The position numbers and the translations under genes are program-made. Positions 11,952-26,347 of a DNA stretch of 64,000 nucleotides are shown here, piece after piece. The notes under the pieces are model-generated. The model had not been told where the DNA came from, did not search any database, and worked only from the letters and a program-made list of their open reading frames with translations. The stretch comes from Solenopsis invicta (Eukaryota; Arthropoda; Insecta; Hymenoptera; Formicidae). Location: the NCBI RefSeq assembly GCF_016802725.1, contig NC_052665.1, forward strand, positions 12,902,501-12,966,500, read 5' to 3'. The first letter of the stretch is position 1. The number at the start of each line of letters is the position of its first letter.

Positions 11952-13243
11952 ATTGCACCTATGACTTGCTTCACATTATCCGAATTCGCAATATTCCAGT
12001 ATCGGCAATTTAATCGCGAAAGGGATTTAGTCAAGATTTAATTTGTACATTTTTACGTTCGCAATTTCTACAGGTTTACAATTGCAGCGATGAGACACAA
12101 TTATTTATCTTCTTCTCGCGCCGACACGGTATTCCGCGCGCGGAAATCAATTGCATATCAATTATAGCGCGCATCGAAGCGCATAATTCGATTCCTTGTG
12201 ATCCAGAATCCTCGCTCTCGATAATCGCATCAGGCATGTCATATGCAGGCAGATTTGCATACGCGATGATAGGCGGATGTGCTCGCGTTGTATTACAATC
12301 GAGAGGCTGCGCCGTGAGCATTAGAGACGGCACACGGTGTTTAATCCCGTGCTTAATGATCTCCTCGGCGCAATAGTAGTTCAAGCTAATCCGCGCAAAC
12401 GTGCTAATCTAAACCGTAATTATACCAGGAAATTCGCTAACGTATAGCTCCAACGAAAAGAAGCGATTGCTAATAGGTAATAAACCGTCGCCGAGTAACT
12501 GCATTTATGCGTTATTATTCTCCTCTCTTGCGCAATTATAATTTTTGTATAATTATTTTACGCTTGATTTCCTGCGATTAATTTTAAATTAAATTTCTAA
12601 TAATTCTTTCGAGGAATTTTTTAAAATAGCAATAGCATGATTTGTTTACTGACAAAATCGATACATCGCATTTATCTCAATTCATTTGTTCGCGTCGTTT
12701 TCATGATCTTCTATCACGATTCTCGTGAGTTCAGTTTTAAATCCGATTATATTAGATTCTGCGCGACTTCCAGATAATTAGATCGACGAGGAAGAGTCTC
12801 TTGAAAGGAATAGTGATTCTCCCACTCTCGGAATGATTCCCGGAGCGAGAGATAATCTCACCGATAACGGGCCGGCATAATCGGGCAGTTAGGCGCGTGC
12901 AAGACGCGGGAAGGTGCTGCTCGGCGAATATATAGATATAGATATATTGTGCTTAATGACGTTATTAGGGCACTAATTGTCCCTTTAACGAAGTACGAGT
13001 TCCTCGGCACTGAGCGAATTCAGTCCCGCCGCGGAGACGCCGCCGCCGCCGCTCCATTCGGGACAGGTTGATAGAGACTAATGCACGGTTTTGTCGGATG
13101 CAAAATCGCCTACCGCGCGAGCACCGTGCAAGCGAGGCCACGTGTATGTACGTGTGCGATGTGTGTGCCAAGCTCGCCTAATTGCGCGACCGGCTAGCCG
13201 ATTTCAAGAACGATCGGGCAGTCGTAGCCCATTAAGTCTTGGT

Positions 13244-13267
13244 ATAATAATAATAATAATAATAATA
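13244..13267 (+). repeat. (TAA)n microsatellite
   Basis: A run of TAA units next to the homeodomain-site cluster at 13285-13320. Confidence 0.85.
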
Positions 13268-13284
13268 CGCCTCGCCGCATCGTG

Positions 13285-13320
13285 TAATTAACTCTGCGTA
13301 ATTAACTTCGCGATTAATTA
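13285..13320 (+). promoter_or_regulatory. Cluster of three TAATTA homeodomain-type sites
   Basis: TAATTA at 13285-13290, 13299-13304 and 13315-13320. The first two sit in imperfect repeats of GCGTAATTAACT-like units, spaced 14 and 16 bp apart. TAATTA is the core bound by many Q50 homeodomains, the class to which Dbx itself belongs, so autoregulation is conceivable. It lies in a GC-richer island of intron 3. Confidence 0.4.
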
Positions 13321-15660
13321 TTCTAAAGAGCCGCCGGAGGAGACAAACGCGGCGTCGCGTCGCTTGCGTCTTTCGCTGCTCAGTGTATGATCTACTTACG
13401 AGATATGTGATAAATATTTAAAGTGGAGTTAATTGTAATTTAGCGTTTCTTAAACTCTGCATTGTAGAAAACAGGTCTGTGGACATTACGTTTCTGTTGC
13501 TATTAGAAAATAATTATGATTGCATTATAAAAGTATTACAACTTAAATCGCGAAAAAGGGATCTATTTTTTGGGAATTTTTTTTTTTCTAATTGCTGCAC
13601 GTATTCCTCTACACTTTTATTCACAGAGAAAAAGATTTCATTGGAATTAGTATTCCCATTTATTTTATTGAAAGTTGTTTTATTGAAAATTGAAATAACG
13701 TATGTTTATATAAAATTTATTTGTTTGAATAAAAATATTGTTTCATTCAAACAACATCTATAATTTGACAAAAATAACACTACTATTAGTTGTATTTATT
13801 GATTTAAACATTGGTACGTTTGGACCACTCCAAACAAATTTGTTTGGATACAATAAAATTTATTAAATCCAAAAAAATCGTTTTTTTCTATATACATCTA
13901 CTTGTACATGTTTAATAAGTGATTTTAAATGTTAGTGTGGCTAACTTAGTTTATAAGTTTTTATATTACATAAATTTAAAAACGAACATATTTTTCAAGT
14001 TTGTTGATACAATTTCTCATAAACTACTCATAAAGCTATAGAATTCAACTTTTACATACGTATGTAAAATACATCTGTTTATTGCTTGAATTAGTATCAA
14101 TGAAAAATATTGCCTATAATTAAAATACCATAGTTTTAAGGAACAATTATTGATTATTTAATTAAATTTATTTATTTAACATGTATGAAGAAATAGTTAA
14201 CTTATAGATATCACAGTAAATTCAACAGTTATGGCGATAAATAGATCTATATTTTATGTGTATGCAAAAGTAGAAGTCAATAGCTTCAGTAGTTTCTAGA
14301 AACCATGTCAATCAACTTAAAAAATATATTTGTTTTATAAAGTACAAAAATTAATAAATATTTAGCCATACTAAAATTTGTACATATTTACTAAATATGT
14401 AATACAAGCAGATGTGTAAAAGCGTAAAAGCAAAAAATATGAGCAGCAGTTTTTTTTTAAATTCGCAAAAATAGACAAACTTTTTTGCGTTCTATATCGG
14501 AGTTTAAATGGAAAATGAATTTTTATTCTAAAATCTGAAGATACTCTATTTTATCCTTCAGATGTTCTATTTTACATTACATTCTATTTAACTCTAGATG
14601 TAAATTTCACACAAATATATTTCTATGTCCGCTACTATTCTCTATTATCTTTCGAGAGCTCGCCCCGGGACGTCAATAAACGCTTTACGTTCGCTCATTC
14701 GTTTATTCAAATACGGACAATTTGGGCGACGCGCGGAAATTGAAATAAAAACCTCGATGGCCGCGTTCGGCTGCCGGCTGCATCACGGACATTCGCGCGT
14801 TCGCTCTGAAAACGATCGAGTTGCGCTCATGAAATCGAATGAAACTAACTCACGGCGCGCCATTTCCGGATATCGTTTAGTTCCATTAGCGTCACGCCGA
14901 GCGGTCTCACATTTAGCAGCGTGCGCTGTACGTTGCATACACCTACGTGCGCGACTAATGAACTGGCATCGCCCGATTAACCCCGTACCGTCGGGATATT
15001 ATGTACCTGACTCCCTTCCTCTGTTGCACACACAGCTGTGCTCGCTCTTTCTTCGTGTACGTCAACGCGATACGTCGATACCGCCCGTGATCTGCCCGCG
15101 ATGCATATATGTAAAACGCACCCCTGCAAGTCGATACTTGAAGGTGCGCAGCTCTATCCAAGGTAATTAAGTTTGCTCTGCAGTATGCATTATGCGAAGG
15201 AACAGATCATTGCTTAATTCTCAGGTTGTTACTGATATTTTTGATTGAAGAAATAAAATGATTTCATACTAATGATAAGATGGAAGAATTAGACTTGCAA
15301 AAAAAATAGATAAAAATATAAATCAATAACTTGAAGTCTATTTTCTTTTAAATAGCAATCTGTATTTTTAAAATTTTACAATTTTAATTTTATATCTTAT
15401 AATATCTTATGAATTATGTAGCTTGTATTCCTTTGTATAAATAATGGATGAATAATGTCTGTACAAACGGTGAAAAACAAAAACGATAGAAAAATAATCA
15501 TCAAAGAAATATTATAGATATTTGTAAAGGTTAAAAAGCTTTTATACATATTTAACAGATATTACTTGTTATACTGAGAACTAATAAAATGTGGGCGAAA
15601 TACCACAAATAAATCAATGTTCAATTTTTTTTTAACTTTATATAATTTATATAATTATTG

Positions 15661-16430
15661 TGTGAAATCGAAATGTTACTAACATGGCAAGATAAATAAA
15701 CAAGAAGCAATAATTGAATGAATGCTGATCTGTGAAAAAGAATAACATTAAACGAATTATTATAAAGATTATTATATAAATATTATAGAAGATTAAAAAA
15801 CTCATAATATTTTATTTATGAAGCTATAAAAAGTTTATAAAATTCAAACAAGAAGCAATATCTAATTTAATGAATGAGTGATCAATGCACATGAAACAAA
15901 TAATAATAAAAAAATTATTATAATATATTATAAAAATTAAAAAATTTATAATTTTAATGAACACTATCTGCATTGTAAGTCTATTTTAGAAGATGTATAA
16001 TTCATGTCAGATTTCAGTACAAATCAGATTTCATTTCTGATTTCATTTGTAATTTTACATATCGGGTATTTTGATATGTATATGTTTTAATGTATATTTT
16101 ATATACGCGCACATTCACAGTCTTTTCAAATATATTTTTTTTTCAATTACACATAAAACAGCACATAAAATTAAGAACTTAACTATTTTGAATCCTGACA
16201 GAAATTATGATTACAAATCTCTTATAACTACAAATTGTCTAAAGTAGAGATTTTGAAGAAATCGAGACAGTAATTTCACGAGTAAATTGATTTGTTACTC
16301 AAATTAAAATTTTTTTAAGCTCTAAATATAATTAACGTTTTGAGATCGAGATGTTACTGGCGGGCGTGAGAAGATCGAGCAAACAAGAAGCAGTTTCTAG
16401 TCGGATGAATGGTGGTCGCGGTGAATATAT
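15661..16430 (+). repeat. Three diverged copies of an AACAAGAAGCA-containing module
   Basis: ATCGARATGTTACT followed by AAACAAGAAGCA and then GAATGAATG occurs at about 15668-15724 and 16345-16410. A shortened copy with AACAAGAAGCAATATCTAAT and GAATGAGTGATC lies at about 15847-15885. The 16.4-kb copy is GC-richer and the others have drifted to A and T. Confidence 0.45.
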
Positions 16431-16437
16431 ATGTACG

Positions 16438-16441
<4 letters not shown>

Positions 16442-16468
<27 letters not shown>
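16442..16468 (+). repeat. (GA)n microsatellite
   Basis: A pure GA run in intron 3, immediately downstream of the GC-rich module copy. Confidence 0.85.
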
Positions 16469-18183
16469 ACGCAAGAAAGACAACGGGGTGCGGTGCGCGA
16501 GGAAGGGATACACGGCGGAGAGGACTGTGTAGGGATATATCCTCATGTATAATTCACACCTCGAGCGCCATGCTTCCACCGCCATTGGTCGAGGCTCACT
16601 CTGTCGCTGGTTTTACGAGAAAATCTAAGGATCAAGCGCGCATACATACACATGGAGCCCGGTGGCGTATGTACACGGGGAGGAGAGCCAAGAAGAGAGT
16701 GAATTGACGTTTCTTGCGGTTCCGCAATCCGCATACAAAAGCTGATTTTGCGCCCTCCTTCCGGCCGCGCGCTCTCTCCGCCCGTCGCCCTCGTTGAGCG
16801 ATCGCGAACAACGTGATAAGAATCCAGGGTATTCGCGACGAATAAACTGCGCCGAATGAAATCTGCGAACACGAATTTGTTGCACCTGATTCTTAAATCT
16901 ACGATTAAAAGCCGATACACTTTTAAAGCTTGATTCATTCAAATATCAAACGTTCCGTATGTATTACAGAGACTCGAAAATTTATATTTTTGAATATTTT
17001 TTTCTTTTTAAGGGTTCTCACGTTAACGTTACATTAATAGTATTTTTTCTTTCCCTTTGTCTTTCTAATCCATATGAATATAGTTAAATTCGAAGTATTT
17101 AATTTTTATTTTAAATATCTAGAGTTTATCTAGATAATTTTGTTATAGATAATGGCAAATATTGGATATTTGATATAATTATCTAAACAAAGAAATGGCT
17201 TTATCTTTTATCTTAGCTAAAACAAGTCTTATCTTTTTTAAAGATGTAAATTAGTGTAGATACGACATGAGCATGAAGTATTGTTCCATCTACAATTTTT
17301 AAGTTATTATTTATCTTAACAAGAGAATTTTGGAAATAATAATAGATTGCACAGAAAATAGTAGCGCAATGTGAAAAATTCCTCCAAAACTGCAAGTTAT
17401 TCAAAAACTTTACAAGGAACTTTGTCAGTTGTTATAATGTAAGTTATGTATTTTTTCTAGATTTTTTAACTACGATTTTTATTCGCGTATTGTTTCAAAT
17501 AAAAAAGGAACTGTTTGATTAGATTGAATTATTTGAAGAACTCTTTTTTTTAAGAAATATATTATTTTTATATTCCAAATTGTTTTACTGAACAATGATA
17601 TTAAAATTATCTATGAATTGATCTTAAAATTATCTATGTAAATCAATATATGATTTTATCTTTCATATAGATAAATTTAAAATTAAATAATCTTTTAATG
17701 TATCTAAGACACGTTTACATATAATTTATTTTATTTTTATCTAGATAATTATAAATTATCTAAACGCAACACTGCAAATATCAAATAGGAAGCGTCGCAA
17801 AATAGGATTACGGTCTTTCGATTCCGGAACAAATAATCTCGTCAAAAGTGGTACCGAGAACGAAACGGCAATTTCGATTACTCGATTCCAATGAAATGAT
17901 ACTTCGTCGCCGCGACGCGATTCAGCTTCGTAAGTACATATCGAACGTGATCCCGTCGTTAAAAGCAATTGAACTCCAACTGAACGCACCCGCAATATCT
18001 CTAACATTACTTTTTATCGCACGCGCGCGCAAGGGGGGAAACTTTTCTCAACTTTATTAGAGGGTGTTTCCGGGGCCTGAGAGAGTTCCTGCGATTTGAG
18101 AACTGCGATTCTGCGCACTCGTTGGCCGGCTATCTAATATCACGGTTCGCCACACGAACACCCATAAAAGCGATTATTGTCCA

Positions 18184-18261
18184 ATGATAGTTCTTTCTCT
18201 CTACCCTTCGCTCTACCTCCGTTTCCCTCCCCGTGCTCTTCTTCTCTTTCTCTTCCTTACA

Positions 18262-18309
<48 letters not shown>
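18184..18309 (+). repeat. Pyrimidine tract with (CT)n core
   Basis: A CT-rich stretch whose pure CT core covers 18273-18309. The translated ORF across it is compositional. Confidence 0.85.
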
Positions 18310-18312
<3 letters not shown>

Positions 18313-21300
18313 CTTGGATGTCTCTTAATAGCGGCGAAGTGTTGGTAGCAGATGCCGAATTTCACGTCTCCCTTAATGTACCGAGCGCGAGAGCGATAAT
18401 ACCGCTATCGGAACTTCCGTCTTGGCATTGCAATCTAAGTTATCGAGCTATCGACGTGTCGGATGTGTGTCGAAGTGGCATTGTTATCGTCACCGTTTAT
18501 CCATTATCGCGTCGTTAGCTGCGTTAGCTCCTTTGCAATACACTCAAATCATTTATAAAGTCTCGAGAAGCTCCGGGAGCCAAGAATATCTTTATCAAAT
18601 TTAATTATAATTTTTCAAAGACTCCAACAATTGTGCAATTGACGCTTAATGGCGCAATAAAATTTTCTTTTCTGACAACTAATTTTTGTTAAAGATTATG
18701 TCTTTACACTTTCCAGAGACACATGCGAGTTATGTTTCGAAAATGACTTTGTATTATTGTACTTCGGATTCTCCATTGGACTCATGAATCTTTTCTCGAA
18801 TTTAATTAAGGACTTGCGGTGCCACGGGTGGATGATAATAATAAAGCTTTTCCGAGGGTAATCTGGTACTTTGAGGGGCGGCAGGATACAGCGGGTGGAG
18901 AGGAGATGACTGGTGAGGGGGAGGAGGGGGATGGATGAGAGAGGACGAGGTGCCGTTTCACACAGGTTCGAGGCTTCACTACAGTTTATGACGAGGGTGG
19001 GTTTAAGAGGAACGTCGAGGGTTAAAGGGGGATAACTAAAGTAATTAGTGATGGTGAGCGAGAGCGACCCCTTTCTTGACTATGCCTACACCCTTATCCC
19101 TCTCAGCGCCTTTAACGAGATGAAGATGTTGATTTATCACGGAAACTCGGGCTCTCGGAAGCCACACGAAGGCTCATTTTTGTTTTATATACAGAAGATT
19201 AATATTACATATCATATATTCTTCGTGTATTTTATATATAGGCATAACATTATATATTTGATTTTCATTTCTTTTTATATCCGCAATTTTTCTTAACAAT
19301 CATGAAACAAGGCTTGAAGAGTACACTGAAAAAAAGAACAATTTTATTTTGAGAATATCTTTATTTTCGAAATGTTAAATATTGAAATGAAATTATACGT
19401 TAAATAAATATTAAATATAATGTACATGAAGAAATTTTGTACAGTTTCGAAAGAATATATAATAAATATACTCTCTATCGAATAATAAGAATATATTAAA
19501 AATATATTGTCATTATTTAATATTAATTATTTTAGAAGAAAATATATCGGATCAAAAAAATAACAAATCTTCAAATCAAGAATTAAAAATTTTTAATTCT
19601 TATTCTTATTTTATTATCAAAACGATCATATTGTGCTTTTTTCTGCAGATGACTACTATATAATAATAAAATAAAAATATACAATAATATTTTAGTGAAA
19701 TTTAATCAATTTATCAAATTTTTTTAAAGATTAAATTTTATTCAAACAAGAATATAATTTAGATAGATTAAATATATTAGTTTTAATTTGATACACTAAC
19801 TGTTTTTTTCCATATATCCTGAACAAGCACGAAACTGTAATTCGTACGTGATTCGCAAAATCTATTTTAAATACGAATTTACATCTACAGTAGACTTCGT
19901 AAATTTTTAATCTGATACGTTTTGCTCTGTATTCATATATCTTGCTCTCTTCGAAATATTTAAGATACTTTAAAAATTATATATAATTCCTCAAACATTT
20001 AATTAAGTGGACGGACATAAGTTAGAAGAATTCATGATATTTCAAATTAAGAGACGTAGCTTTTCATTTCCGCCTTGGGGGATATTGAGACAGCAGCGCA
20101 GCGTCTTGTCAGAATCGCTCTCGCGTCGCCCGTAGGTAGAACTCATCAACGCCGTCGACCTTAAATTATCTGGAATTATGAGGAGGCCGGCCACTTTTAT
20201 GCCCGGGACGTCTCCGTTATGTCGGAAACGACGGAAAAATTAAAGAGAACCCCCGGGGCTTGTTATCTTTTTAATAATCAGAACCGACGGGCACGGGGCG
20301 GCGGTTTCCCTTCTTCTTCTTACAAGTTGCCAGAGCTGTCAGAATCACGCCGCGAGCTTAATTCGCGATATAAAAGCACGGATCCTAGTTGCGCGCCCGG
20401 CACCGATTTCACGGAACTTGCCCGACGTCGCCCGAATCGGCGGCCGTCTTGTCGGTTATTCGTATACAGCAAAAATTGCCGAGTTCCTTTTTTTATGCTT
20501 TCACGTCATGTTAGGGGTGAGCGGGGCCGGGGTTGTCGCAATTACTTTTTAATAGTAATTTTTAGAGAAAAGTGGGTAGAGAGAAAATTTTTAAACACTA
20601 CATTATCATGTATATTCCTTACGTATTAGAAAATACAGCTTTTTCTTGATATATCATCGTGTAAAGAAGTTGATTTTAAATAAAACTTGATTTTAAATAA
20701 AACTTTAGAAATGTGACTTTATACTCGGAGTTAATTGTCACGCATGGAATCTTTCTTTCTTATAGATAAGTTAGGTACTTTCACTACTTTAACAAATTTT
20801 AAAATAATATCAGACGGAGATTTATCTGTATTTATCTTTCTTTTTTTTATTTTTGTATCAGTTTTTACGAAAAGGTATGAAGTATTATGTTCGTAAACAT
20901 AATCTCTAAACGACTGTTCCAGACTCAAAGAGACTAAAATTGACTGTCACTAATCTTGGCTCATTTTAATTAATCTATCCCACACAGCTGTCTCTAGTAA
21001 GCGAGATTATATTCACAAACTTTGTTACAATAATGAGTAACTCACTACAGCGAAAGTTATCTAAGACATGCCATTTTCTACAATTACAAGGAAACCGCGA
21101 TTGATAATGTCAAAAATTTATAAGAATACAAAAACGGAGATAAAAAGAATTAACTCACTTTCTTAAAAATTGTTGATAATAATATGAAGATGTTTTTGGC
21201 GCAAACCATATTTACATACGCAACCAATTAATATTATATCAGTATAAAATTATAAGCTTTTTGATAACAATCTCGAATGATGACAACCGGTTTCAGTCTC

Positions 21301-21774
21301 CTGTTCCTCGCTTGTAAAATTGAATCACATTGGAAAAACGATACGAATTAAAACTAATATATTCTTTAACAATCATTGTTTCATATATAAGCAGAAAATA
21401 ATATTCTTACTTACATATAACACAATGATAATCTTGCTTATACTGACTAAATATATAATTCAATCTTCTTTACAGAATTTTACAGCAAAATATTACATTT
21501 TTATTTCAATATTATAAATTAAGTATTCAATATTAAATTCAATATTAAATTATTTTATTTCAATATTTAAATTAAGAACATGGTCGTGCCGGTCGAAAGC
21601 GGATCTTAGTGCTCAATAATAATTTCCTAGGAATTTATATACATTTACAAGTTCACCCAAATTGCGCGCCACAGGACTTTAAAACACAGCTGTTGAGTAA
21701 AACCAGAAATGTAATACTACGAAATTAAATTGCTAATCAATTTAATCATTCTAATGCAATGGGCATTTCCACTA

Positions 21775-21890
21775 TCTCCTATCTCGAAAAAGAAAGTTTG
21801 TTGCAGTAAACATTACCTTGGCCAGTGTTTAAACCCGGATTTCTCTATGTTCCATGCAAACATCTTAACCAGTTGGATCAAGTCATATAA
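21775..21890 (-). mobile_element. tRNA-like / SINE-like fragment
   Basis: On the minus strand, GATCCAACTGGTTAAGATG resembles a tRNA/SINE A box, and GGGTTTAAACACTGG about 35 bp later resembles an eroded B box. Between them a 4-bp stem with a 7-nt loop fits an anticodon arm. The B box is degraded, so a functional tRNA is unlikely. A tRNA-derived SINE head is the better guess. Confidence 0.35.
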
Positions 21891-23794
21891 TAGTAATATT
21901 TATCGCAACAATGTCAAGTGTTATAAACAATGTTGATACATTTTACAATTATAGGATATTGATAAATATCTAAATAGTACGATATGATTGTTTTAATAAT
22001 TGATAATAATATTATTCGAAAGTTCTAATTCTTGAAGATTGGAAGTATTATTATTTTCTAACCAATATTTTTTTTCTTAGCTCATGAAAATTGTTATTCA
22101 CTGATGAGGATGTTTTGTCTTGATGAAACTATACAAAAATTCTTCATATAAACAAGTTATATCTGTTTAATGCGCTATATAATTTCTCATTTCAATATTT
22201 AACACACAATTTAATATTTTCGAAAATAAAGAAATTCTCAAAACAAGAATGTCTTTTTTCCTGTATACAAATGACATTCTGCAAACAAAATTAAAATTAA
22301 CAGCATTATTTCCGCATGCATCTTTTTCATAGGTCAATCTTGAAGAAAAGTTGATTAACACCATCGTTAATCCATCTATGTCTTATGTGAAGTCGCCGTC
22401 TTTCTAAACTTTGCTTTAGACCTCTTTTCTTGAAGGCGCCTATCTAATCGCAAGGGATGTACAAAGCCGCTATTTGCGCCAAAATATTCTCAAGCACTGA
22501 ATTAAATCCCGAGATCCTTATCCGATCTCTTCATTTCTTCATTTTGCCTGTCATAGGGTGAATCCCGTTCGGATCCGCGAATTATATTAAAGAATAGGGA
22601 AAAAATGACTCCGTCCTCATGCTACTGGCAGCCTATTTAAATACCCCCGAAAGAAAATACTGAAGATTCTGCGTATAAAACGGTATTGTGGAATTTCTTT
22701 TCTTTCATATTTAAAGCAGAAAGCGATGCTCTCTAAAGATTAGTTTCACAACCTCCAGTTATCTTAATCGGCTGATTTTTCTATTGAAATTGACCAATCG
22801 CATTTGTTGTTAAACGGAAATAATCAATCACAGTTGACACTTAAATTAACCGGAGGTTATGAAATTGGCTCTAAACTGCAGGCAATTCTCGAGCGATTTA
22901 GCGCGAAGAATAGTTAATTTATTTGCTATATAGACGCAAAATATTATATAAAATAACGTTAAGTACTTACGTTAAATGGCACAGAAAAATTGTTCACGGC
23001 GAATTAACTCAAATCGAGAAACGAATCGGGGGGAAATTGCGAATGCGATGAATTTGAGCAGCGTTTAATTATTATCGCGACGGGAGGTGGAAGGTATATA
23101 AACGCTCTCTTCAATTCAATTTCCACGTCGGTTTCGCAGATCGCCCTTTCCCACGGCACTGACGTTGACACGTTAGATAGATCGGCCATTAGGTTTGGCG
23201 TTTCAAGAGGAGGATATCGAGTTTCCCGGATTCCGTCGGTCAAATCAATTTGTAGCCATTAGGTCCGCCGTTGATTCGAGTTTGCCTTGGCAAGCTTTTA
23301 CGAGAGCAATCCGCTGCCATCACCGCCGCGGCTCACCGCCAGCGGGCGAGCTAACCCGAGGAGAGCTAGCCGACCTGTATTTGCACAAACGTCGAAGAGC
23401 TCGAGACGGAGATATGTACGCGCGATTGATGTACGTCGCGAGGAACCTCTGTTCTTCGTATATCCACTTACAAGGTACACACTGGACTACGCGATAACGC
23501 GAACTTACGAACGATCGACGATCATCTTCATAGCGTCGCTCTATTCAAGCCCTTCGATATAACTTTTTGCGGAGAGTCGTAACGTAGCCATATCAGTGTA
23601 TTAAAAGGGATACTTACTTTGCCTTGAGATTCTTTCTGCTAAATTAATTTTTCCACGTATAACGCAAACTATTAGTTTCCTCGTATAAAAAATGAAAAGA
23701 TGAAATGTAATATATTTATAACTTAAATATAAAAAAGTAACTTACTCTTTAAATAGAAGATAAAAGTAAAAAATTAATATAATTCTTTTAATAT

Positions 23795-23817
23795 ATAATG
23801 TTGTGTCACAACATTAT
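23795..23817. repeat. Perfect 11-bp palindrome
   Basis: ATAATGTTGTG (23795-23805), one T, then its exact complement to 23817. It is AT-rich intron DNA and may be the centre of an old palindromic element. Confidence 0.6.
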
Positions 23818-23949
23818 AGTGTGTTAAGTTTAAATATTTGATTCCGAATATTTTGAGAAATTGAAAAAATTTAGAATAAACTGCAAGATTTGAAATTTAT
23901 CTTTTTCTAGTTCTATACTAGGAAAAAATTTAGTGCTTTCCAGCAGAAC

Positions 23950-24075
23950 ATAAGGTTATTATTGTTACTAATATTACAGCAATAATATAACTATAAAAAT
24001 GGAGCTCTTAATTATAATTATTTTATTGTGCAATTATAGTCACAAAGTATCACACACTTTTTTTCTCGGTGTAGC
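23950..24075 (+). repeat. Dispersed repeat, copy 1
   Basis: A segment running from TTATTATTGTTACTAATATT to CTTTTTTTCTCGGTGTA is similar to 25775-25905: shared CTTAAYTATAATTATTTT, CAATTATARTCACA and CAMACACTTTT blocks. The TTTTTTCTCGGTGTA end resembles termini of insect non-autonomous repeats. Confidence 0.5.
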
Positions 24076-25774
24076 GTAAGAATTAGAAAAAGATAAAGGG
24101 TAAATTAAACAGAGATTAAAATTAATCTACATTGACAGAAATGGACACGAGTCGACTCAATTTTCCCCCGCAAGCCTGACGTTGCTTTTGCATGATAACA
24201 GCTGGACTTTTCGTATTCTGTTATTCGCGCATCGAAACAGGATTTTTTTCTAATCTTTCGTTCCTTCGAGTCGTTCGTGTGTCAGTCTGGCGGAAGCTCA
24301 TTCATCTTGATCGCGGGTGGATCAAAGTTTAGCGGAGAACGACGGCTATGACGTTACCCTAATCGCTCCGGCTACAATCTGCCGCGGATATTAAAAACAA
24401 AGGCCTGCCTCTCGCAGAGCATAACATGAATATAACGCCGCGCAATATCTTACGGCTTTAAGCTCTTCGGCTTAGCCCGTGGACCTTCATGCATTATGGA
24501 TTTTACTTTGAGAGAGAGCTGCCCCGCCGCCCCTCTCCGCCCCTCGCGCCGGAGGCGGACGCGGGAGCTAAGAAACCATGAATATACAATACCGCGGTAT
24601 GCATATAGATCTCGCCTTTGAGAATCAACTTTAATCACTCACGGCGAGCGCGCCGGTAAAATCGAAAGCCGAGAGATCGAGCGGCATCGACGACTCCGAC
24701 GGCGGTTGCGATCGAGCGCTCTTCATCTCCGGCATTCTACCTGCGGAGACAAATGCACGAGCTTAATGTAAGTCGTAAATTTATAATGAAAATATTTATA
24801 ATAAAAATCAATTTTTCAATACACTGCGCGGTTCCGGATCGCTCTTCGCTCACCCGATATAAAAACTTTGATGAGTTTGAAAGTGAGATCGAATTTTACG
24901 ACAACTTGTCGTTTGCAACTTCTTATCTTAATGTTAGATAGCTCTTAACCGAGTGAATAAAAATTTTATTGAAACAAGTATCGATTCGGGGTTTTCGAAA
25001 CACTTGAAAGCACCCTTTTCGTTTGTTCATAACGTAAAAGATTTTAGCGCTTTAATACGAAGACGTTTGTCTTTCATTTGGAGAAATTTGACCACTTTAT
25101 TGATTTAAATAAATTGAATAGATTTAAACATACTCTGATTATTTACATGCGGCTGAAGCATATCAAATTTTTGATAAATTGTAGACCTTGGATATTTCGG
25201 ACTATATCAAATACTAGTTACAAATAATAATTAAAGACTTGCTTGGCTTGTACTTTTGTTTCGTTACTTTTGTTTTCGATTTAGAAGCTTATTTTTGCAC
25301 TATTTCTTTAAGAATATTTTGGTTATACAATATGAGCTAAAAATTATCGAAACTTAAAAACTGCAAGTTTCTTAGGTTTTTTTTTTCTTTATGATAAAAA
25401 ATTTTGGTTATAAATACTAAATTTTGGAACCAGCTGCAAAGAATAATGAATAATTTGGTGGCTTACTGATGAGAGAGAAAAATGATTGCAATTATCATAA
25501 TTTAACTATAATATATAGAGTCACTTTCAGTGCCAATTATATATTTATAGTTGTTTTCACGATACAAATTATAACTAATAGTTATCATTACTGTGTAAAT
25601 ATAATAGTAAGCGAATATTACGAAAATAGTAATATTGCTATGATTGATTGCATTTGTAGTACATAGAAATGTTTATTTTACTTTTATCATCCGTATATTG
25701 ATAATTTATTACATTAATATTTGAAATTATCATAATTTATAGTAAAATTGTTTTATAGGTGATAGAACAGTAAA

Positions 25775-25905
25775 CACGAAATTATTATTAGTAACATTGT
25801 AACAGTAATAAAAATAGAATTCTTAACTATAATTATTTTGTCATATATACAATTATAATCACATATTATAGTCAAACACTTTTCTCTTTGTATACAGTGG
25901 CTAAT
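25775..25905 (+). repeat. Dispersed repeat, copy 2
   Basis: Second copy of the 23950-24075 repeat, in the same orientation about 1.8 kb away. It has diverged by substitutions and small indels. Confidence 0.5.
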
Positions 25906-26326
25906 GTAGCAAAGGACTATATTTTGCTGCAGGTGTAGCTAAATAACTTTTAAACAAGTAAACAAGGATCCAAATAAACTTTGCACGAATATTTATTAGA
26001 GTTTTATTAGGATAACTTCGGTATTTATGCTGCGCGAGGATTTACGCAGCAAAAGAAAAAAATAGAAGTAGGGATAATTTACACGCAACCATTCTGTTAT
26101 GACCCTCCATGCTATATTGCGTTGTGATTTTAGTTGTGTTCAAATTTTATACAGATACTCGAACGTAATAATACAACAATCAAGAAAATTTTTATATTTT
26201 TGATAATGTTTTGAAATGTGATACATAAATTCTTAAATGCTCTTTTTAACATTTAGAAATAATCTTATCATACAACGAGAGAAGCTCGAATACGCGAGCT
26301 ATGCGACATCGCTGCCGCTCCTTCTG

Positions 26327-26347
26327 CTCCTCCTCCTCCTCCTCCTC
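26327..26347 (+). repeat. (CTC)n trinucleotide tract
   Basis: A short CTC repeat. ORFs on both strands encode simple Leu or Glu runs here and are not taken as genes. Confidence 0.8.
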
